From assembly GCA_963850205.1 (NCBI GenBank), contig CAWKKJ010000011.1, positions 310,001 to 374,000 of the forward strand: a DNA stretch of 64,000 nt, written 5' to 3'. Positions 42,892 to 53,049 of the stretch are shown in pieces. The translations under genes and the position numbers were made by a program. Source of the stretch: JACVRW01 sp963850205. Its GTDB lineage: Bacteria; Actinomycetota; Thermoleophilia; Solirubrobacterales; Thermoleophilaceae. Within the stretch, counting starts at the first letter, position 1. Each line of letters begins with the position of its first letter. The notes under the pieces are model-generated. The model saw only the letters and a list, made by a program, of their open reading frames with translations, ran no database searches and was not told the DNA's origin.

Positions 42892-44560
42892 CCGGTCCGC
42901 GAAGTCGCGCTTGAACGTCCGGGCGATGCGCCGGTTCTCGACCAGCAGGCTGTACTCGGACAGCCAGAACGGATAGAGGTTGTCCGAGCCGACCCAGATC
43001 GCGCAGTTGTCGACCATGCCCAGCTTGTTGTGCTGAGCGATCTTGTTGAGCTGCGGCGGGGCGTTGGGCCAGACCCGCGAGGCGCTGAAACGGATGGCCC
43101 GCAGGCGGAAGTGGCGGCTGAACGCGCGCCGGGCGCGTGGGGCCGAGCCGGCCAGGACCCGGGTCCGGGCGAGCACGGCGTCGGAGGTCTGGGCGAGCGA
43201 CGTGGAGTTGGAGTACGTCTCCTGGGCGCTCACCGCCGCCCCCGGGGTCGAGATCACCACTCGCACGTCCACGCCCGCCAGCAACCGGTTCGCTATCGCG
43301 TCCAGCAGGCGCTGGTCGAAGTTGGGGGTGAGGGCCGCCTGCCCCGGGTTGCAGATCCCGTGGAGATCCTGCTGGGAGATGAACACCGCCGACCGGGCCG
43401 ACCTGATCAGGGTCCGGAACGCCGCCCCGGCGGGGTTACGGCGGTCGAAGGCCGGGGTGTAGGCCGGGTTGTTGGTCCAATCGGGGCTCACCCTGCCGGA
43501 GGTATAGAAGGGCAGCGGCGAAGGGCAGGGGCCCGGGTTGCTCGGACTACTCGGGTCGGGCGGACCGGGCGAGCTCGGAAGCCTCACCCCGCGCAGGCCC
43601 AGCTGGCCGAACCCCAGTACGTCGACCCCGCCGGGGCGCGGTGACCTCGGAGGCCGGACCCGCGCCGGGCAGGCCCGGGCCGTGCCGGCGGCGTAGGCCA
43701 CGGTCGCGCCGTTGGCGGCGCCGGCCGCGGTGGTGCGAGCGGCCGCGCAGGCCGCCCGCCAGAGCCCGTTGACATACGAATGCACGCCCGCGGTCACCGG
43801 GCCCTCGGCACGGATCGTCACGTCGTGGACCGGGTTCACCACCGGCCTGCGCGGATACCCCTGGATGTAGTCGGCACCCCAGAGGTTGTGCCCACCCACC
43901 AGCGCGACGCGCCCGTCGATCGAGATCGTCTTGGCGTGATTCCAGCTCAGCGAGAAGGCGTCCGCCGGAGTCCCCACCGGCGGGTAGCGGTACGAGGCCA
44001 CGACGACCCGCGGGCGACCGCCGATCGCCGCGGCCAGCTGATCGGCGTAGGGCTGCGCCGGGCTGGTCGCGGCGGTGAACCCACAGGGCGGGGCGCAGCC
44101 ACCCAGCACCCGCACCAACGGCCGGCGGCCGCGCTCGTAGGCGCGGCGCAGCCCGCGCTCGATCGCCTGCTGGAAGCCACCGAACGGGTAGGGGATCAGC
44201 GTGGTCAGGTCCACGAGCGTCCGGGCCCCGCGAGGTCCGCCGTGAGCGTCCGCAGAAAGCGGCGGATGCCCGCCGGGTTCCCGCACGCGCGCTGACCCCA
44301 GCAGTCCGGCGTCTGCAGCAGCCACGAGCGCGCACGACCGTTGTAGCCCACGAAGCGGTTGTTCTCGGTCCTCCGGTAGACGACGCCCTCGAGGTCAGGC
44401 GCCACCTTGCGCATGGCCGCCTCGACCCGATCCATGTGCGGCGTGGCCGCGCCGGTGGTCGCGGCCCCAGTCAGGAGCGCGAGCCGAGCAGGGCAGCGGC
44501 AACGGCGCCGCGGCGGACGGCATTCCTGCCTGACGGTGGCGGCGCTTGCTTGGCGCTCAC
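42832..44560 (-). CDS. Secreted phospholipase D-like protein, split by two frameshifts
   Basis: Reconstructed from GTG 44560, the protein has a signal peptide (RRGAVAAALLGS then ALLTGAATTGAATP), an N-terminal domain (VYRRTENNRFVGYNGRARSW) and two PLD half-sites: NHAKTISIDG and QHNKLGMVDN, both HxK with a downstream Asp or Asp-like residue and GGHN/GSDN. One base is missing near 44487 inside the signal peptide and one near 44226 in a GGGG run; restoring each joins the frames cleanly. The enzyme would cleave phosphodiesters outside the membrane. Its breaks look like assembly indels. Confidence 0.8.
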
Positions 44561-44588
44561 GGGCGCAGCGTACCTCGACCACTGCGCC

Positions 44589-45464
44589 TCACCCGGGCGC
44601 CGGTACGGGCTGCAGCCGGCTTCCGATCGGCGGCTCGCTCCCCTTCGCCCGCGCGAGCAGGACGAGGCCGAAGAGCGTCAGGGCGAGGGCCAGGGTGGAG
44701 ACGACGATGCCGAATGCGCTCTCGTGCAGCGCCTCGTCGAAGATGATGATCCCGAGGGGGATGCTCGACAGGGGGTCGAAGGCCATCGACGATGCCACCG
44801 CGGCCGACAGCGCGCCGGTCTGGAGGGCCGCCTGCTGGAGCCAGAAGCCGGCGACGCTGACGAGGATGAGCGCGTAGAGGTGCCAGTCGAGCACCACGTC
44901 GAGGATGCCTTCGTCGAAGCGGGCGATCGTGGCCTTCGTCAGGGCGGCGGCAAAGCCGAACAGGAGTCCGCCGGCCGTGCCCAGGAGGCCTGCGCGAAAC
45001 GCCGGGCTGCGCCCGCTCGCGAGGACGAAGAGGACGAGGGCGATGCCGATGCAGGCCCCGCCCACGGCGAGCCAGACGCCGAGCGACGCGTCGTCTGTGC
45101 CCTCGTCGGTCTTGCTCACGATCAGGAGGGCGGCGAGGCCGGCGGTGACCGTGAGCGCGCCGACCCACTCGATCCCGCGGATGTGCCGTTTGGTGATGAC
45201 GCGCGCGATCGGCAGCGCAAACACGATCGTCGCGACCAGCAGCGGCTGCACGATGACCATGGAGCCGATGGCGAGGGCAACCGCCTGGGCGGCGAAGCCG
45301 AGCATCTGCGCCGTGAGGCCCAGGAGCCAGACGGGCTGGCGCAGCAGGCGCATGAGAAAGCCGGCGCCCACCGCGTCGTCCGACTCCTCCGACGCCGCCT
45401 TCTCCTGCAGCACCAGTCCCAGGGCGAAAAGGAAGGCGGCGACGAGGGCCAGAACGATTTCCAC
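44589..45464 (-). CDS. DMT-superfamily (EamA/NIPA-like) membrane transporter
   Basis: The 291-residue protein has nine or ten membrane segments, starting MEIVLALVAAFLFALGLVLQ with the E(A)A motif region following (QEKAASEE), and repeats the drug/metabolite-transporter helix pattern twice (SMVIVQPLLVATIVFALPIA; AAVASSMAFDPLSSIPLGII). These proteins export small molecules or transport magnesium. The substrate is unknown. It is divergent from the F420 oxidoreductase gene. Confidence 0.85.
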   Translation of the reverse strand: MEIVLALVAAFLFALGLVLQEKAASEESDDAVGAGFLMRLLRQPVWLLGLTAQMLGFAAQAVALAIGSMVIVQPLLVATIVFALPIARVITKRHIRGIEWVGALTVTAGLAALLIVSKTDEGTDDASLGVWLAVGGACIGIALVLFVLASGRSPAFRAGLLGTAGGLLFGFAAALTKATIARFDEGILDVVLDWHLYALILVSVAGFWLQQAALQTGALSAAVASSMAFDPLSSIPLGIIIFDEALHESAFGIVVSTLALALTLFGLVLLARAKGSEPPIGSRLQPVPAPG

Positions 45465-45541
45465 CGCGCGAGTCTACTTCGGGGTGTCCGGGTTCAGGTG
45501 GCTCTGGCCGGGTAGCGAGGAGCAATCTGCGAGCACCGGAC

Positions 45542-46492
45542 ATGAAGCTCGGGTTCTTCCTGTCGTGTGAGGAGTACGGCCCGAGGGACCTCGTACGCCA
45601 GGCATTGGCGGCAGAAGAGGCGGGCTTCCACGCGTTGTGGATCTCGGATCACTACCACCCCTGGAATCACGAGCAGGGCCAGTCTCCGTTCGTCTGGAGC
45701 GTGATCGGCGCCCTCGCCGGCGCCGGAGTGAGTCTGCCCGTCACCACCGCCGTGACTTGTCCCACGGTGCGGACGCACCCGGCCGTGATCGCCCAGGCGG
45801 CCGCGACCTCGGCGGTGCTGCTCGAAGGCCGCTTCGCGCTCGGCGTCGGCACCGGCGAGGCGCTCAACGAGCACATCCTGGGCGACCCCTGGCCCGAGGC
45901 GGACGAGCGGATCGAGATGCTGGAGGAGGCGATCGGCGTGATCCGGTCACTCTGGACCGGGGAGACGGTCAGCCACAGGGGGCGCCACTACCGGCTCGAG
46001 CACGCCAAGCTCTTCACCCTCCCGGATGAGCCGCCGCCCGTCTTCGTCTCGGGGTTCGGCCCCAAGGCCGTCGATCTGGCGAGCCGCGTCGGTGACGGCT
46101 TTGTCACCACCTCCCCGGACCGAGATGCGATCTCCCGCTTCAGGAGCGAGGCCGGCGGCAAACTCGTTCAGGCCGGGGCCAAGGTGTGCTTTGGCCCGGA
46201 CGCCGAAGAGGCCGCGGCTACCGCCCATCGCATCTGGCCGAACGATGCCCTCCCGGGCGAGCTGGCACAGGTGCTTCCGACACCCGAGCATTTCCAGCAG
46301 GCCGCCGAGCTGGTCACGCCGGAGATGGTCGGAGAGATCCTGCCCTGCGGGCCGGACCTCGATGTCCACGTCGACAGCCTCCGCGAGTACGAAGAAGCGG
46401 GTGTCGACGAGCTCTTCGTGCAGCAGATCGGGGGCCGCCACGACGAGTTCTTCGCCGCCTATGCGCGCGACGTGATCCCCCGGATCGGCTGA
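45542..46492 (+). CDS. F420-dependent LLM-class oxidoreductase (TIGR03557-like)
   Basis: The 316-residue TIM-barrel enzyme matches the F420-dependent glucose-6-phosphate dehydrogenase-like group: ALWISDHYHPWNHEQGQSPF, TTAVTCPTVRTHPAVIAQAA, FALGVGTGEALNEHILGDPW and FVSGFGPKAVDLASRVGDGF. It uses the deazaflavin F420, a cofactor common in actinobacteria. The substrate is uncertain; many relatives are not sugar-phosphate enzymes. The TGA overlaps the ATG of the next epimerase gene, so both are made from one message. Confidence 0.9.
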   Translation: MKLGFFLSCEEYGPRDLVRQALAAEEAGFHALWISDHYHPWNHEQGQSPFVWSVIGALAGAGVSLPVTTAVTCPTVRTHPAVIAQAAATSAVLLEGRFALGVGTGEALNEHILGDPWPEADERIEMLEEAIGVIRSLWTGETVSHRGRHYRLEHAKLFTLPDEPPPVFVSGFGPKAVDLASRVGDGFVTTSPDRDAISRFRSEAGGKLVQAGAKVCFGPDAEEAAATAHRIWPNDALPGELAQVLPTPEHFQQAAELVTPEMVGEILPCGPDLDVHVDSLREYEEAGVDELFVQQIGGRHDEFFAAYARDVIPRIG

Positions 46493-47550
46493 TGGCCATG
46501 CGCGTCGTGGTGGTGGGAGCGAGCGGGAACGTCGGCACCAGCCTGCTTCGCGAGCTGGCGGATGAGCCGGCGATCGAGTCCGTTGTCGGCCTGGCGCGGC
46601 GCGTGCCGGAGCTGGACCTCCCCAAGGTCGAGTGGCGGGCAGCGGACATCTGCGACGCCCCGCTCGAGACCCTCTTCGCCGAGGCCGACGCGGTGGTGCA
46701 CTTGGCCTGGCTGATCCAGCCCGCTCGCGATCGGGCCCTCACTCGGCAGGTCAATGTCGGCGGGAGCGAGCGTGTCTTCCGAGCGGTCGCGAAGGCCGGC
46801 GTGAAGACGCTCGTCTACGCCTCGTCCGTGGGTGCCTACGCCCCGGGGCCGAAGGGGCGAGCGGTCGACGAGAGCTGGCCCACCACGGGCGTCGAATCGT
46901 CCTTCTACTCCGTGGACAAGGTGGCCGTCGAGAGGCTCCTGGATCGGTTCGAGGAAGACGAGCCCGGCGTCCGCGTCGTGCGCTTTCGGCCCGGCCTGAT
47001 CTTCTCGCGCGAGGCCGCCTCCGAGATCCGTCGTCTCTTCACAGGGCCGTTCCTCCCGGGCTCGCTGATCCGGCCCGAGCTCGTGCCTGTGGTCCCCGAC
47101 CTCGACCGCCTCGTCTTCCAGGCCGTGCATTCCCATGACGTGGGTGCCGCGTACCGGCTCGCCCTCATCGGCGAAGCTCGCGGGGCGTTCAACCTCGCTG
47201 CCGACCCCGTCATCGGCCCCGCCGAGCTCAGCGCTCTGATGCAGGCGCGCCGAATCAGGTTTCCCGCTCGCGTGCTTCGTGCCGCGGCGGACGTCACCTT
47301 CAGGCTGCGCCTGCAGCCATCCGAGCCCGGCTGGCTTGACATGGCGCTCGCCGTTCCCGTGATGGACACGTCCCGCGCGCGCACGGAGCTTCGCTGGGCG
47401 CCGGCGCACTCTTCGGTGGACGCACTGTCACAGTTGCTGGCCGGAATGCGCGAGGGCGCCGGGCTCGCAACGCCGCCACTCGAGCCGGGTGATGCCGGCC
47501 CCCTTCGCCTCCGCGAGCTCCTCAGCGGGATCGGCGCTCGGCGCGGCTGA
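46492..47550 (+). CDS. NAD-dependent epimerase/dehydratase
   Basis: The 352-residue extended SDR starts MAMRVVVVGASGNVGTSLLR (NAD motif), with LVYASSVGAYAPG and YSVDKVAVERLL (Tyr and Lys of YxxxK) for catalysis and VRFRPGLIFS on the substrate side. It overlaps the F420 oxidoreductase stop (TGATG). The C-terminal segment beyond 250 is helical, as in sugar or steroid epimerase families. The substrate is unknown. Confidence 0.85.
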   Translation: MAMRVVVVGASGNVGTSLLRELADEPAIESVVGLARRVPELDLPKVEWRAADICDAPLETLFAEADAVVHLAWLIQPARDRALTRQVNVGGSERVFRAVAKAGVKTLVYASSVGAYAPGPKGRAVDESWPTTGVESSFYSVDKVAVERLLDRFEEDEPGVRVVRFRPGLIFSREAASEIRRLFTGPFLPGSLIRPELVPVVPDLDRLVFQAVHSHDVGAAYRLALIGEARGAFNLAADPVIGPAELSALMQARRIRFPARVLRAAADVTFRLRLQPSEPGWLDMALAVPVMDTSRARTELRWAPAHSSVDALSQLLAGMREGAGLATPPLEPGDAGPLRLRELLSGIGARRG

Positions 47551-47558
47551 GACCCGGA

Positions 47559-48831
47559 TCAGACGGCGCTGCCCAGGCCCATCCGGTCTGCCCTGCCCGC
47601 GATCTCGCGCTCCTCGCCATCGGGGAAGGCCGCGGCGAGATCCTCGTCCAGCAGCCGCTGCTCGAGCTCGACCCGGGCCCGTGCCCCCTCGTCGGCCATC
47701 TCGAGCAGGTCCGCGTAGAGCGCCCTCAGGCGTCGCGCCACCTGGATCGAGCCCACCCCGTAGCGACGGATCTCCACCAGGCCGAGCTCCAGGTACTGCT
47801 CCCAGGTGGGCGCCCGGAAGAGACCGCGGGGTTCGTCGTCGAGGTCGACCACCACCGTCGGCCCCGGCCGGCGGCGGTGGAGCTCGATCAGGAGGACCTC
47901 GATGCGGTCGAGCGCTTGGACGGCGCTGGTGGGGTCGTTGACGGCCGGCGAGAGGGCGCGGATCGCGATGTCGACCAGCATGCGCAGGCCGAAGGCGGGA
48001 TCCTGGTCGAGCGTGCGTTGCCGCGCCAGGACAAGGACCCGTCGCGCCAGGTCCTCCCGCGGGTCCCCCGCGCCGCCGCGAAGACGCAGCACGACGCTCC
48101 CGGGCAAGACGTAGGAGCCGACCATCGGCACGACCTCGACGAACGCTCCGGTCTCTTTGGCCAAGAGCACAAGCGCGCGCCGGTCGATGGAGGCGAGCAC
48201 ACCCGGCGGGCCGGAGTGGGCGACCTCGATCACGGTCTCGCCCTCCGCCGCCACGGGCAGCGACGCGCTCTCCCCCGCGCCGATGGGATGCATGTCCCGG
48301 ATCACGTGATGGGTCCTGCGGACGATCGCGCGGAAGATGCCTCCGATCTGCGTGCTGTCGAAGGCCCGCTGTACCAGCGCGATGAAGCCGCCGAAGGTGG
48401 CGAACGCGAGCACCAGCGCCACGCCCACCGTGAGGGTGGAGGCCACCTCGTCGCCCGAGTCGTGGGCCTGGCGGCCGATGGCCGCGAGCGCGAACATCGC
48501 GTAGCTCGCCGTGGCGGTCGGGAAGCGCCAGCGCGGCGATGACCACCGGGTCGCGCCGCAGCCGGGCAGCGAGCCGCGGCGAATAGGACGTGGTCTGGAG
48601 CTGGGCCGCCAGCAGGACCGCCGAGAAGACGATGCCCGTGAAGGTGATCATCCCGGCAACGAGCGCGCCGAGGATCTGCTCGACCGCCGAGAGGGTGATG
48701 GGCAGCGCCGGCCTGTCCCCCAGGGTGTCGTCCAGGAACGGGAGCGTGACCCCCAGAGCGACGGCGACCACGTTCGCTCCGACCACGGGGAACCACATCG
48801 CCCCCTGGAGCCAGATCCGGATCCGGACCAT
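47559..48831 (-). CDS. DUF2254 membrane protein (second copy), split by a frameshift near 48524
   Basis: From the ATG at 48831 the first frame encodes membrane segments and the family block AVLLAAQLQTTSYSPRLAAR. Near 48524 the reading shifts and continues FPTATASYAMFALAAIGRQA, FATFGGFIALVQRAF, HPIGAGESASLPV, AFVEVVPMVGSYVLPGSVVL, RTLDQDPAFGLRMLVDIAIR and ALSPAVNDPTSAVQALDRIE to the stop at 47559. Together these make a normal DUF2254 protein of about 420 residues. One extra base or two missing explains the break. It is a paralogue of 14718-16057. Function unknown. Confidence 0.8.
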
Positions 48832-48982
48832 GCGCCCGCTGCGTCCCTCGGCGCGCACCACCTGGACCTGCGTCGGGCTATCCACCGGCGCATCGTCCCC
48901 GACGCGCCCGACGGACCCGCCCGGCGAAACCGTGGCGCGAACGGCACTTTTCGCCGTCCGGCCTCGGGGTACCCGTCCCGGT

Positions 48983-50179
48983 ATGAGAGCGGTTACCTGG
49001 CACGGAAAGCGCGACGTACGCGTCGACACGGTCGCCGACCCTGCGATCGAAGAGCCCACCGACGCGATCGTTCGCATCACGTCGACCTGCATCTGCGGGT
49101 CCGATCTCCACCTCTACGAGGTGCTGGGCGCCTTCATCGACGAGGGCGATGTCCTCGGCCACGAGCCCATGGGCGTGGTCGAGGAGGTGGGCAGCGAGGT
49201 GGCGCAGCTACAGCCGGGCGACCGGGTGGTGGTCCCCTTCAACATCTCCTGCGGCGCCTGCTGGATGTGCGACCGCCGGCTGTACGCGCAATGCGAGACC
49301 ACGCAGGCGCGGGAGTACGACAAGGGCGCGTCGCTGTTCGGCTACACCAAGCTCTACGGCCAGGTGCCGGGTGGACAGGCCGAGCTGCTGCGGGTGCCTC
49401 AGGCGCAGTTCGGCCCGATCAAGGTGCCGGAGGGCCCGCCGGACGAGCGTTTTGTCTTTCTCTCCGACGTGCTTCCCACCGCGTGGCAGGCCGTGGCCTA
49501 CGCCGATGTGCCGGAGGGCGGATCGCTGGCCGTCTTCGGCCTGGGTCCGATCGGGCAGATGTGTTGCCGGATCGCCAGGCACCGCGGCGTGGGCCAGGTG
49601 ATCGGGGTGGACCTGGTGCCGGAGCGGCTCGAGATGGCGGCCCGGCACGGCATCGAGACCTTGAAGCGCGACGACCTCGACGACGTGGCGGGGGCGATCC
49701 GCGAACGGACCGCCGGCCGCGGCGCGGACGCCGTCATCGATGCGGTGGGCATGGAGGCTCACGGCGCTCCCCTGGCCAAGCTCGCCCAGGACGCAGCCGG
49801 CCTCGTGCCCGACGCGGTGGCCCGGCCCATGATCGAGCGAGCGGCCGTCGACCGCCTGACCGCGCTCTACGACTGCATCGACTCGGTCCGCCGCGGGGGC
49901 ACGGTCTCGATCAGCGGCGTCTACGGCGGCGCGATCGACCCGATGCCGATGATGCAGATCTTCGACAAGGGGCTTCAACTGCGCATGGGCCAGGCCAACG
50001 TCCGCCGCTGGATCGACGACATCGTGCCGCTCCTGACCGAGGACGGCGACCCGCTGGGCACAGAAGACCTGGTGACCCACCGGCTGCCCCTCGAACAGGC
50101 GCCCCACGGCTACGAGATCTTCCAGAAGAAGCAGGATGGCGCGATCAAGGTGATGCTCGAGCCCGGATCCGGGGGATGA
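48983..50179 (+). CDS. Zinc-dependent alcohol dehydrogenase, formaldehyde dehydrogenase-like
   Basis: The 398-residue medium-chain dehydrogenase has the catalytic-zinc motif CICGSDLHLYE, GHEPMGVVEEVG, structural-zinc cysteines in CGACWMCDRRLYAQC and the NAD motif VFGLGPIGQMCCRIA. Length and insert (GYTKLYGQVPGGQAE) fit the glutathione-independent formaldehyde dehydrogenase-like/threonine dehydrogenase-like group. It is followed 7 nt later by an SDR gene, so the two form an operon. The substrate is not defined. Confidence 0.88.
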   Translation: MRAVTWHGKRDVRVDTVADPAIEEPTDAIVRITSTCICGSDLHLYEVLGAFIDEGDVLGHEPMGVVEEVGSEVAQLQPGDRVVVPFNISCGACWMCDRRLYAQCETTQAREYDKGASLFGYTKLYGQVPGGQAELLRVPQAQFGPIKVPEGPPDERFVFLSDVLPTAWQAVAYADVPEGGSLAVFGLGPIGQMCCRIARHRGVGQVIGVDLVPERLEMAARHGIETLKRDDLDDVAGAIRERTAGRGADAVIDAVGMEAHGAPLAKLAQDAAGLVPDAVARPMIERAAVDRLTALYDCIDSVRRGGTVSISGVYGGAIDPMPMMQIFDKGLQLRMGQANVRRWIDDIVPLLTEDGDPLGTEDLVTHRLPLEQAPHGYEIFQKKQDGAIKVMLEPGSGG

Positions 50180-50186
50180 GGCGGTA

Positions 50187-50960
50187 ATGGACCTCTCCGG
50201 AAAGACCGTCCTCGTCACCGGCGCCGACGGCGGCATCGGCAGGGCGATCGTCGAGGAGCTGGCCAAGCGCGACACGCACATCCTGAGCGGTGTGCGCGAG
50301 CCGGACGCCTTCGAGCGGGTTCCGGCCGGTCCTGTGCGCGAGGTGCGCCCGGTGCGCATGGAGCTCTCCTCCCGGGACGCCGTCGAGGACTCGGTCGAGC
50401 GGCTCGAGGGGGCGCAGGTCGATGTGCTTGTAAACAACGCCGGGCACTTCGCCGGCGGCCTGTTCGAGCGCGGTGACCTGGGCGAGTTCTACGAGCTGCT
50501 CCAGGTGAACGTCGCCGCGCTGGTGCACCTGACCTATCGGCTCCTCCCTCCCATGCTGGCGCGCGGCAGCGGCAAGATCGTCAACAACGCCAGCATCGCC
50601 GGGTACGCTCACTTCCCCGGCGCGGCCGTCTACTCCGCGAGCAAGGCCGCGGTGGTCGGCTTCAGCGAGTCGCTGCGGCGCGAGCTCGAGGACAGCCCGG
50701 TCGGTGTCCTCCACCTGGTGACGCCCGGAGTGGAGACCGGCATGCTCGAGGAGGTGCGTGCCGACTATGAGCCGCACCTGAGCGACACGTCGAAGCTCGA
50801 CGGTATCGAGCCGGCGGACTGGGCCGAGAAGATCGTGGCCGCGATCGAGGACGACGACGAGGTGCTCAACCCCACCGGAGCGGAGCGCCTCGCCAAGCTG
50901 GCCTCACGGGGTCCGGCGGGTCTCCTCGACGCGACCCTCGGGCGCGTTTTCGACCGTTGA
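50187..50960 (+). CDS. Short-chain dehydrogenase/reductase
   Basis: The 257-residue classical SDR has TVLVTGADGGIGRAIVEE (cofactor motif TGxxxGxG), NNAGHFAGG, the catalytic Ser in NNASIAGYAHF and YSASKAAVVGF (YxxxK). NADP or NAD preference is not clear. It is the second gene after the alcohol dehydrogenase. The 3' end overlaps a convergent membrane-protein gene by 57 bp. Confidence 0.88.
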   Translation: MDLSGKTVLVTGADGGIGRAIVEELAKRDTHILSGVREPDAFERVPAGPVREVRPVRMELSSRDAVEDSVERLEGAQVDVLVNNAGHFAGGLFERGDLGEFYELLQVNVAALVHLTYRLLPPMLARGSGKIVNNASIAGYAHFPGAAVYSASKAAVVGFSESLRRELEDSPVGVLHLVTPGVETGMLEEVRADYEPHLSDTSKLDGIEPADWAEKIVAAIEDDDEVLNPTGAERLAKLASRGPAGLLDATLGRVFDR

Positions 50961-51638
50961 TCCCACCTGTGGCGACTGGGTCGCCGTCGGGTCCCCCTTG
51001 ATCGCCAGCAGGCGGAAGTAGAGGACCGAGGACACCAGCGCCACGAGCGGCAGCGTTAGCGCGGTCACAAGCCAGTTCACGACCGCTACCACCGCGTCGC
51101 CGGCTCCGGCGACCGCGGCGATGAGCCCCGCGACCAGCGCTATACCGACCGCGATCAGCCACGTGAGCAGCAGCGTGCCGAACACCTGCCAGCCGTGCCC
51201 GCGAACGAGCTCTCGGCTCCGACCGAACGACGCGAACACGCCCGGCTTCTCGAGCACGACCACCGGGATCACCACCGACCAGATGGTGATCAGGATCAGA
51301 CCCGGGATGATCAGCAGGATGAACCCGATCGCGATGGCGATACCCGCCAGGATCGCGACGGCGAGAAGCTGCCAGAAGACCGGCGCGACGCCCTTGAACA
51401 GCGTCGTCGCCTCCTGGTCGCGGCGCCCGTCCTCCACGTCCTGGACCAGCCGGACGACACCGCCGGTGTAGAACAGGCCGAGCACGAAGTTGACGAAGCC
51501 GACGAAAGGGCCAATGACGAACGCCACCGCCAGCGTGATCAGCGTGAGCAGCACGGCGGCGATGAACAGCAGGCCGAACTGGCTCTTGTAGATGTCCCAC
51601 GCGCGCCCGATGACGCCGCCGGGGCGTACTTCATTCAC
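50904..51638 (-). CDS. Multi-pass membrane protein (glycerophosphodiester phosphodiesterase membrane-domain-like)
   Basis: The 244-residue protein begins at a GTG with AAGGAG six bases upstream (VNEVRPGGVIGRAWDIYKSQ) and has about six hydrophobic segments. ARSRELVRGHGWQVFG-like text (SRELVRGHGWQVFGTLLL) in the middle is typical of the DUF7847/GDPD membrane-domain group of actinobacteria. No catalytic residues are seen. The tail is disordered (TQSPQVGSTVENAPEG). It converges on and overlaps the SDR gene. Confidence 0.75.
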   Translation of the reverse strand: MNEVRPGGVIGRAWDIYKSQFGLLFIAAVLLTLITLAVAFVIGPFVGFVNFVLGLFYTGGVVRLVQDVEDGRRDQEATTLFKGVAPVFWQLLAVAILAGIAIAIGFILLIIPGLILITIWSVVIPVVVLEKPGVFASFGRSRELVRGHGWQVFGTLLLTWLIAVGIALVAGLIAAVAGAGDAVVAVVNWLVTALTLPLVALVSSVLYFRLLAIKGDPTATQSPQVGSTVENAPEGRVEETRRTP

Positions 51639-51761
51639 AGGGGCTCCTTCCACCGTGTGTCGAGGCATCATTCGCGAAACACGGGCCCCCTCCTGCTCAG
51701 CGATGAATCGCCGCACCGCGGGCAGTCGTACCTCCAGACATCGAGCCACGAAGGAGAGACC

Positions 51762-52097
51762 ATGGAAGACCGCTATATCGACCTCTACCTGCTGCCGGTG
51801 CCCGAGGACAACATCGAGGCCTACCGCCGGCAGGCCGCCACCTTCGGAGAGGTGGCCCGCGAGCACGGGGCGCTCGGCTACCGCGAGTTTCGCGGCGACG
51901 ATCCGGGCGAGGGCTTCGGGACCGAGGAGGGCCTGCTGCTCACGGCGGCGGTGGCCGAGTTCAGCTCACGCGCGCACCGCGACGAGGTGATGGCGAAGGT
52001 GCTGGACGATCCGCGCGTCAAGGAGCTGGAGGGCACGGAGGTCGCCGACATGAGCGGCATGCGCTACGGCGGCTTTACGACCCTGGTGAGTGCCTAG
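51762..52097 (+). CDS. DUF1428 family protein
   Basis: The 111-residue protein shows the DUF1428 pattern of a dimeric alpha-beta barrel: RYIDLYLLPVPEDNIEAYRR, REHGALGYREFRGDD, SRAHRDEVMAKVLDDPRVK and GGFTTLVSA. AAGGAG lies upstream of the ATG. Function unknown. Its stop overlaps the convergent DDAH-like gene by four bases. Confidence 0.85.
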   Translation: MEDRYIDLYLLPVPEDNIEAYRRQAATFGEVAREHGALGYREFRGDDPGEGFGTEEGLLLTAAVAEFSSRAHRDEVMAKVLDDPRVKELEGTEVADMSGMRYGGFTTLVSA

Positions 52098-52969
52098 CCC
52101 GAGCGCAGCAGCGGCTGGGTGAGGCAGGTGGGGCCCCCGTCGCCCTTGAGCGACAGCTCCGAGCCGTCGTAGACGTGGACCTCGATGCCGCGGCGCTCCA
52201 GCTCGCGGCGCACGGCGGGGATGCCGTCGAGCATCACCACCACCCCCGGCCGCACGGCGAGGAGGTTGCAGCCCATGGCCAGGTAGGAGTCGTGGTCGAT
52301 CGCGATCCAGTCGGCGCCGCGCTCGCGCAGGTGCTCGAGCAGGCGCACCGGGGCGAGCGGCTCGTAGATCACCAGCAGCCCGGCGTCCACGCCGGAGATG
52401 AAGGACTGGAGGTGAAGGACCGAGCCCGGGCCCTGGTCGTGCGGCATGTCGTAGGCCTCGACCCGGACTCCCTCGGGGGCCATGAGCTCGGCCAGGGCGT
52501 TGGCCCCGGCGCTGTTGGTGCGGTAGCCGAGCCCGACGGCCACGGTGGTGTCGTCGATCCAGAAGCGGTCGCCGGCGTCGGCGTACGCGGGCGCCTCGAG
52601 GCTGCCGAGAAGCGGGATCCCGAGCCGTTCGAGCTCGCGGGCCGCGGCCGCGGGCTCCCGCTCCCGCGCGGGCTTGGCCATCCGCAGCACGATCCCACCG
52701 CGGCCGGTGAGGAGCATCGGATCGTGCATGTAGACGGCATCGACCTGCCCGTCCAGCGCCGCGGCGACCTCGACCTCCACCCCCAGCCCGGCCAGTAGGT
52801 CGCAGAAAGCCTCGTGCTGGCCGGCGAGCAGGCCTGGATCCGGCGTCCTCCAGGCGGCGCCGGCCCAGTCGCCTGCGGTGGAGGGCCGGCGCACGAGAAC
52901 TCGCCGCAGCGGGGCGGTCATCGATGTGACGCCGTAGGCGGCCTCCGTGGCGACATCGGGCGCGGGCAT
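52094..52969 (-). CDS. Dimethylarginine dimethylaminohydrolase/amidinotransferase-like enzyme
   Basis: The 291-residue protein has the guanidino-modifying fold: VLVRRPSTAGDW near the N-terminus, AVYMHDPMLLTGRGGIVLRM, a middle block (GDRFWIDDTTVAVGLGYRTN), VLHLQSFISGVDAGLLVIY (catalytic His region) and the C-terminal GGPTCLTQPL with the catalytic Cys. Such enzymes hydrolyse methylated arginines or related guanidino compounds. The exact substrate is not known. The start is taken at ATG 52969; the frame is open further upstream. Confidence 0.82.
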   Translation of the reverse strand: MPAPDVATEAAYGVTSMTAPLRRVLVRRPSTAGDWAGAAWRTPDPGLLAGQHEAFCDLLAGLGVEVEVAAALDGQVDAVYMHDPMLLTGRGGIVLRMAKPAREREPAAAARELERLGIPLLGSLEAPAYADAGDRFWIDDTTVAVGLGYRTNSAGANALAELMAPEGVRVEAYDMPHDQGPGSVLHLQSFISGVDAGLLVIYEPLAPVRLLEHLRERGADWIAIDHDSYLAMGCNLLAVRPGVVVMLDGIPAVRRELERRGIEVHVYDGSELSLKGDGGPTCLTQPLLRSG

Positions 52970-53049
52970 GCGCGGATTCTGACGCTTAGCCGACCCGAGG
53001 CGGAAATTCCACGGCAGGTTTCCCCCGAGTGGCAGGGCCAGGCCGACCC

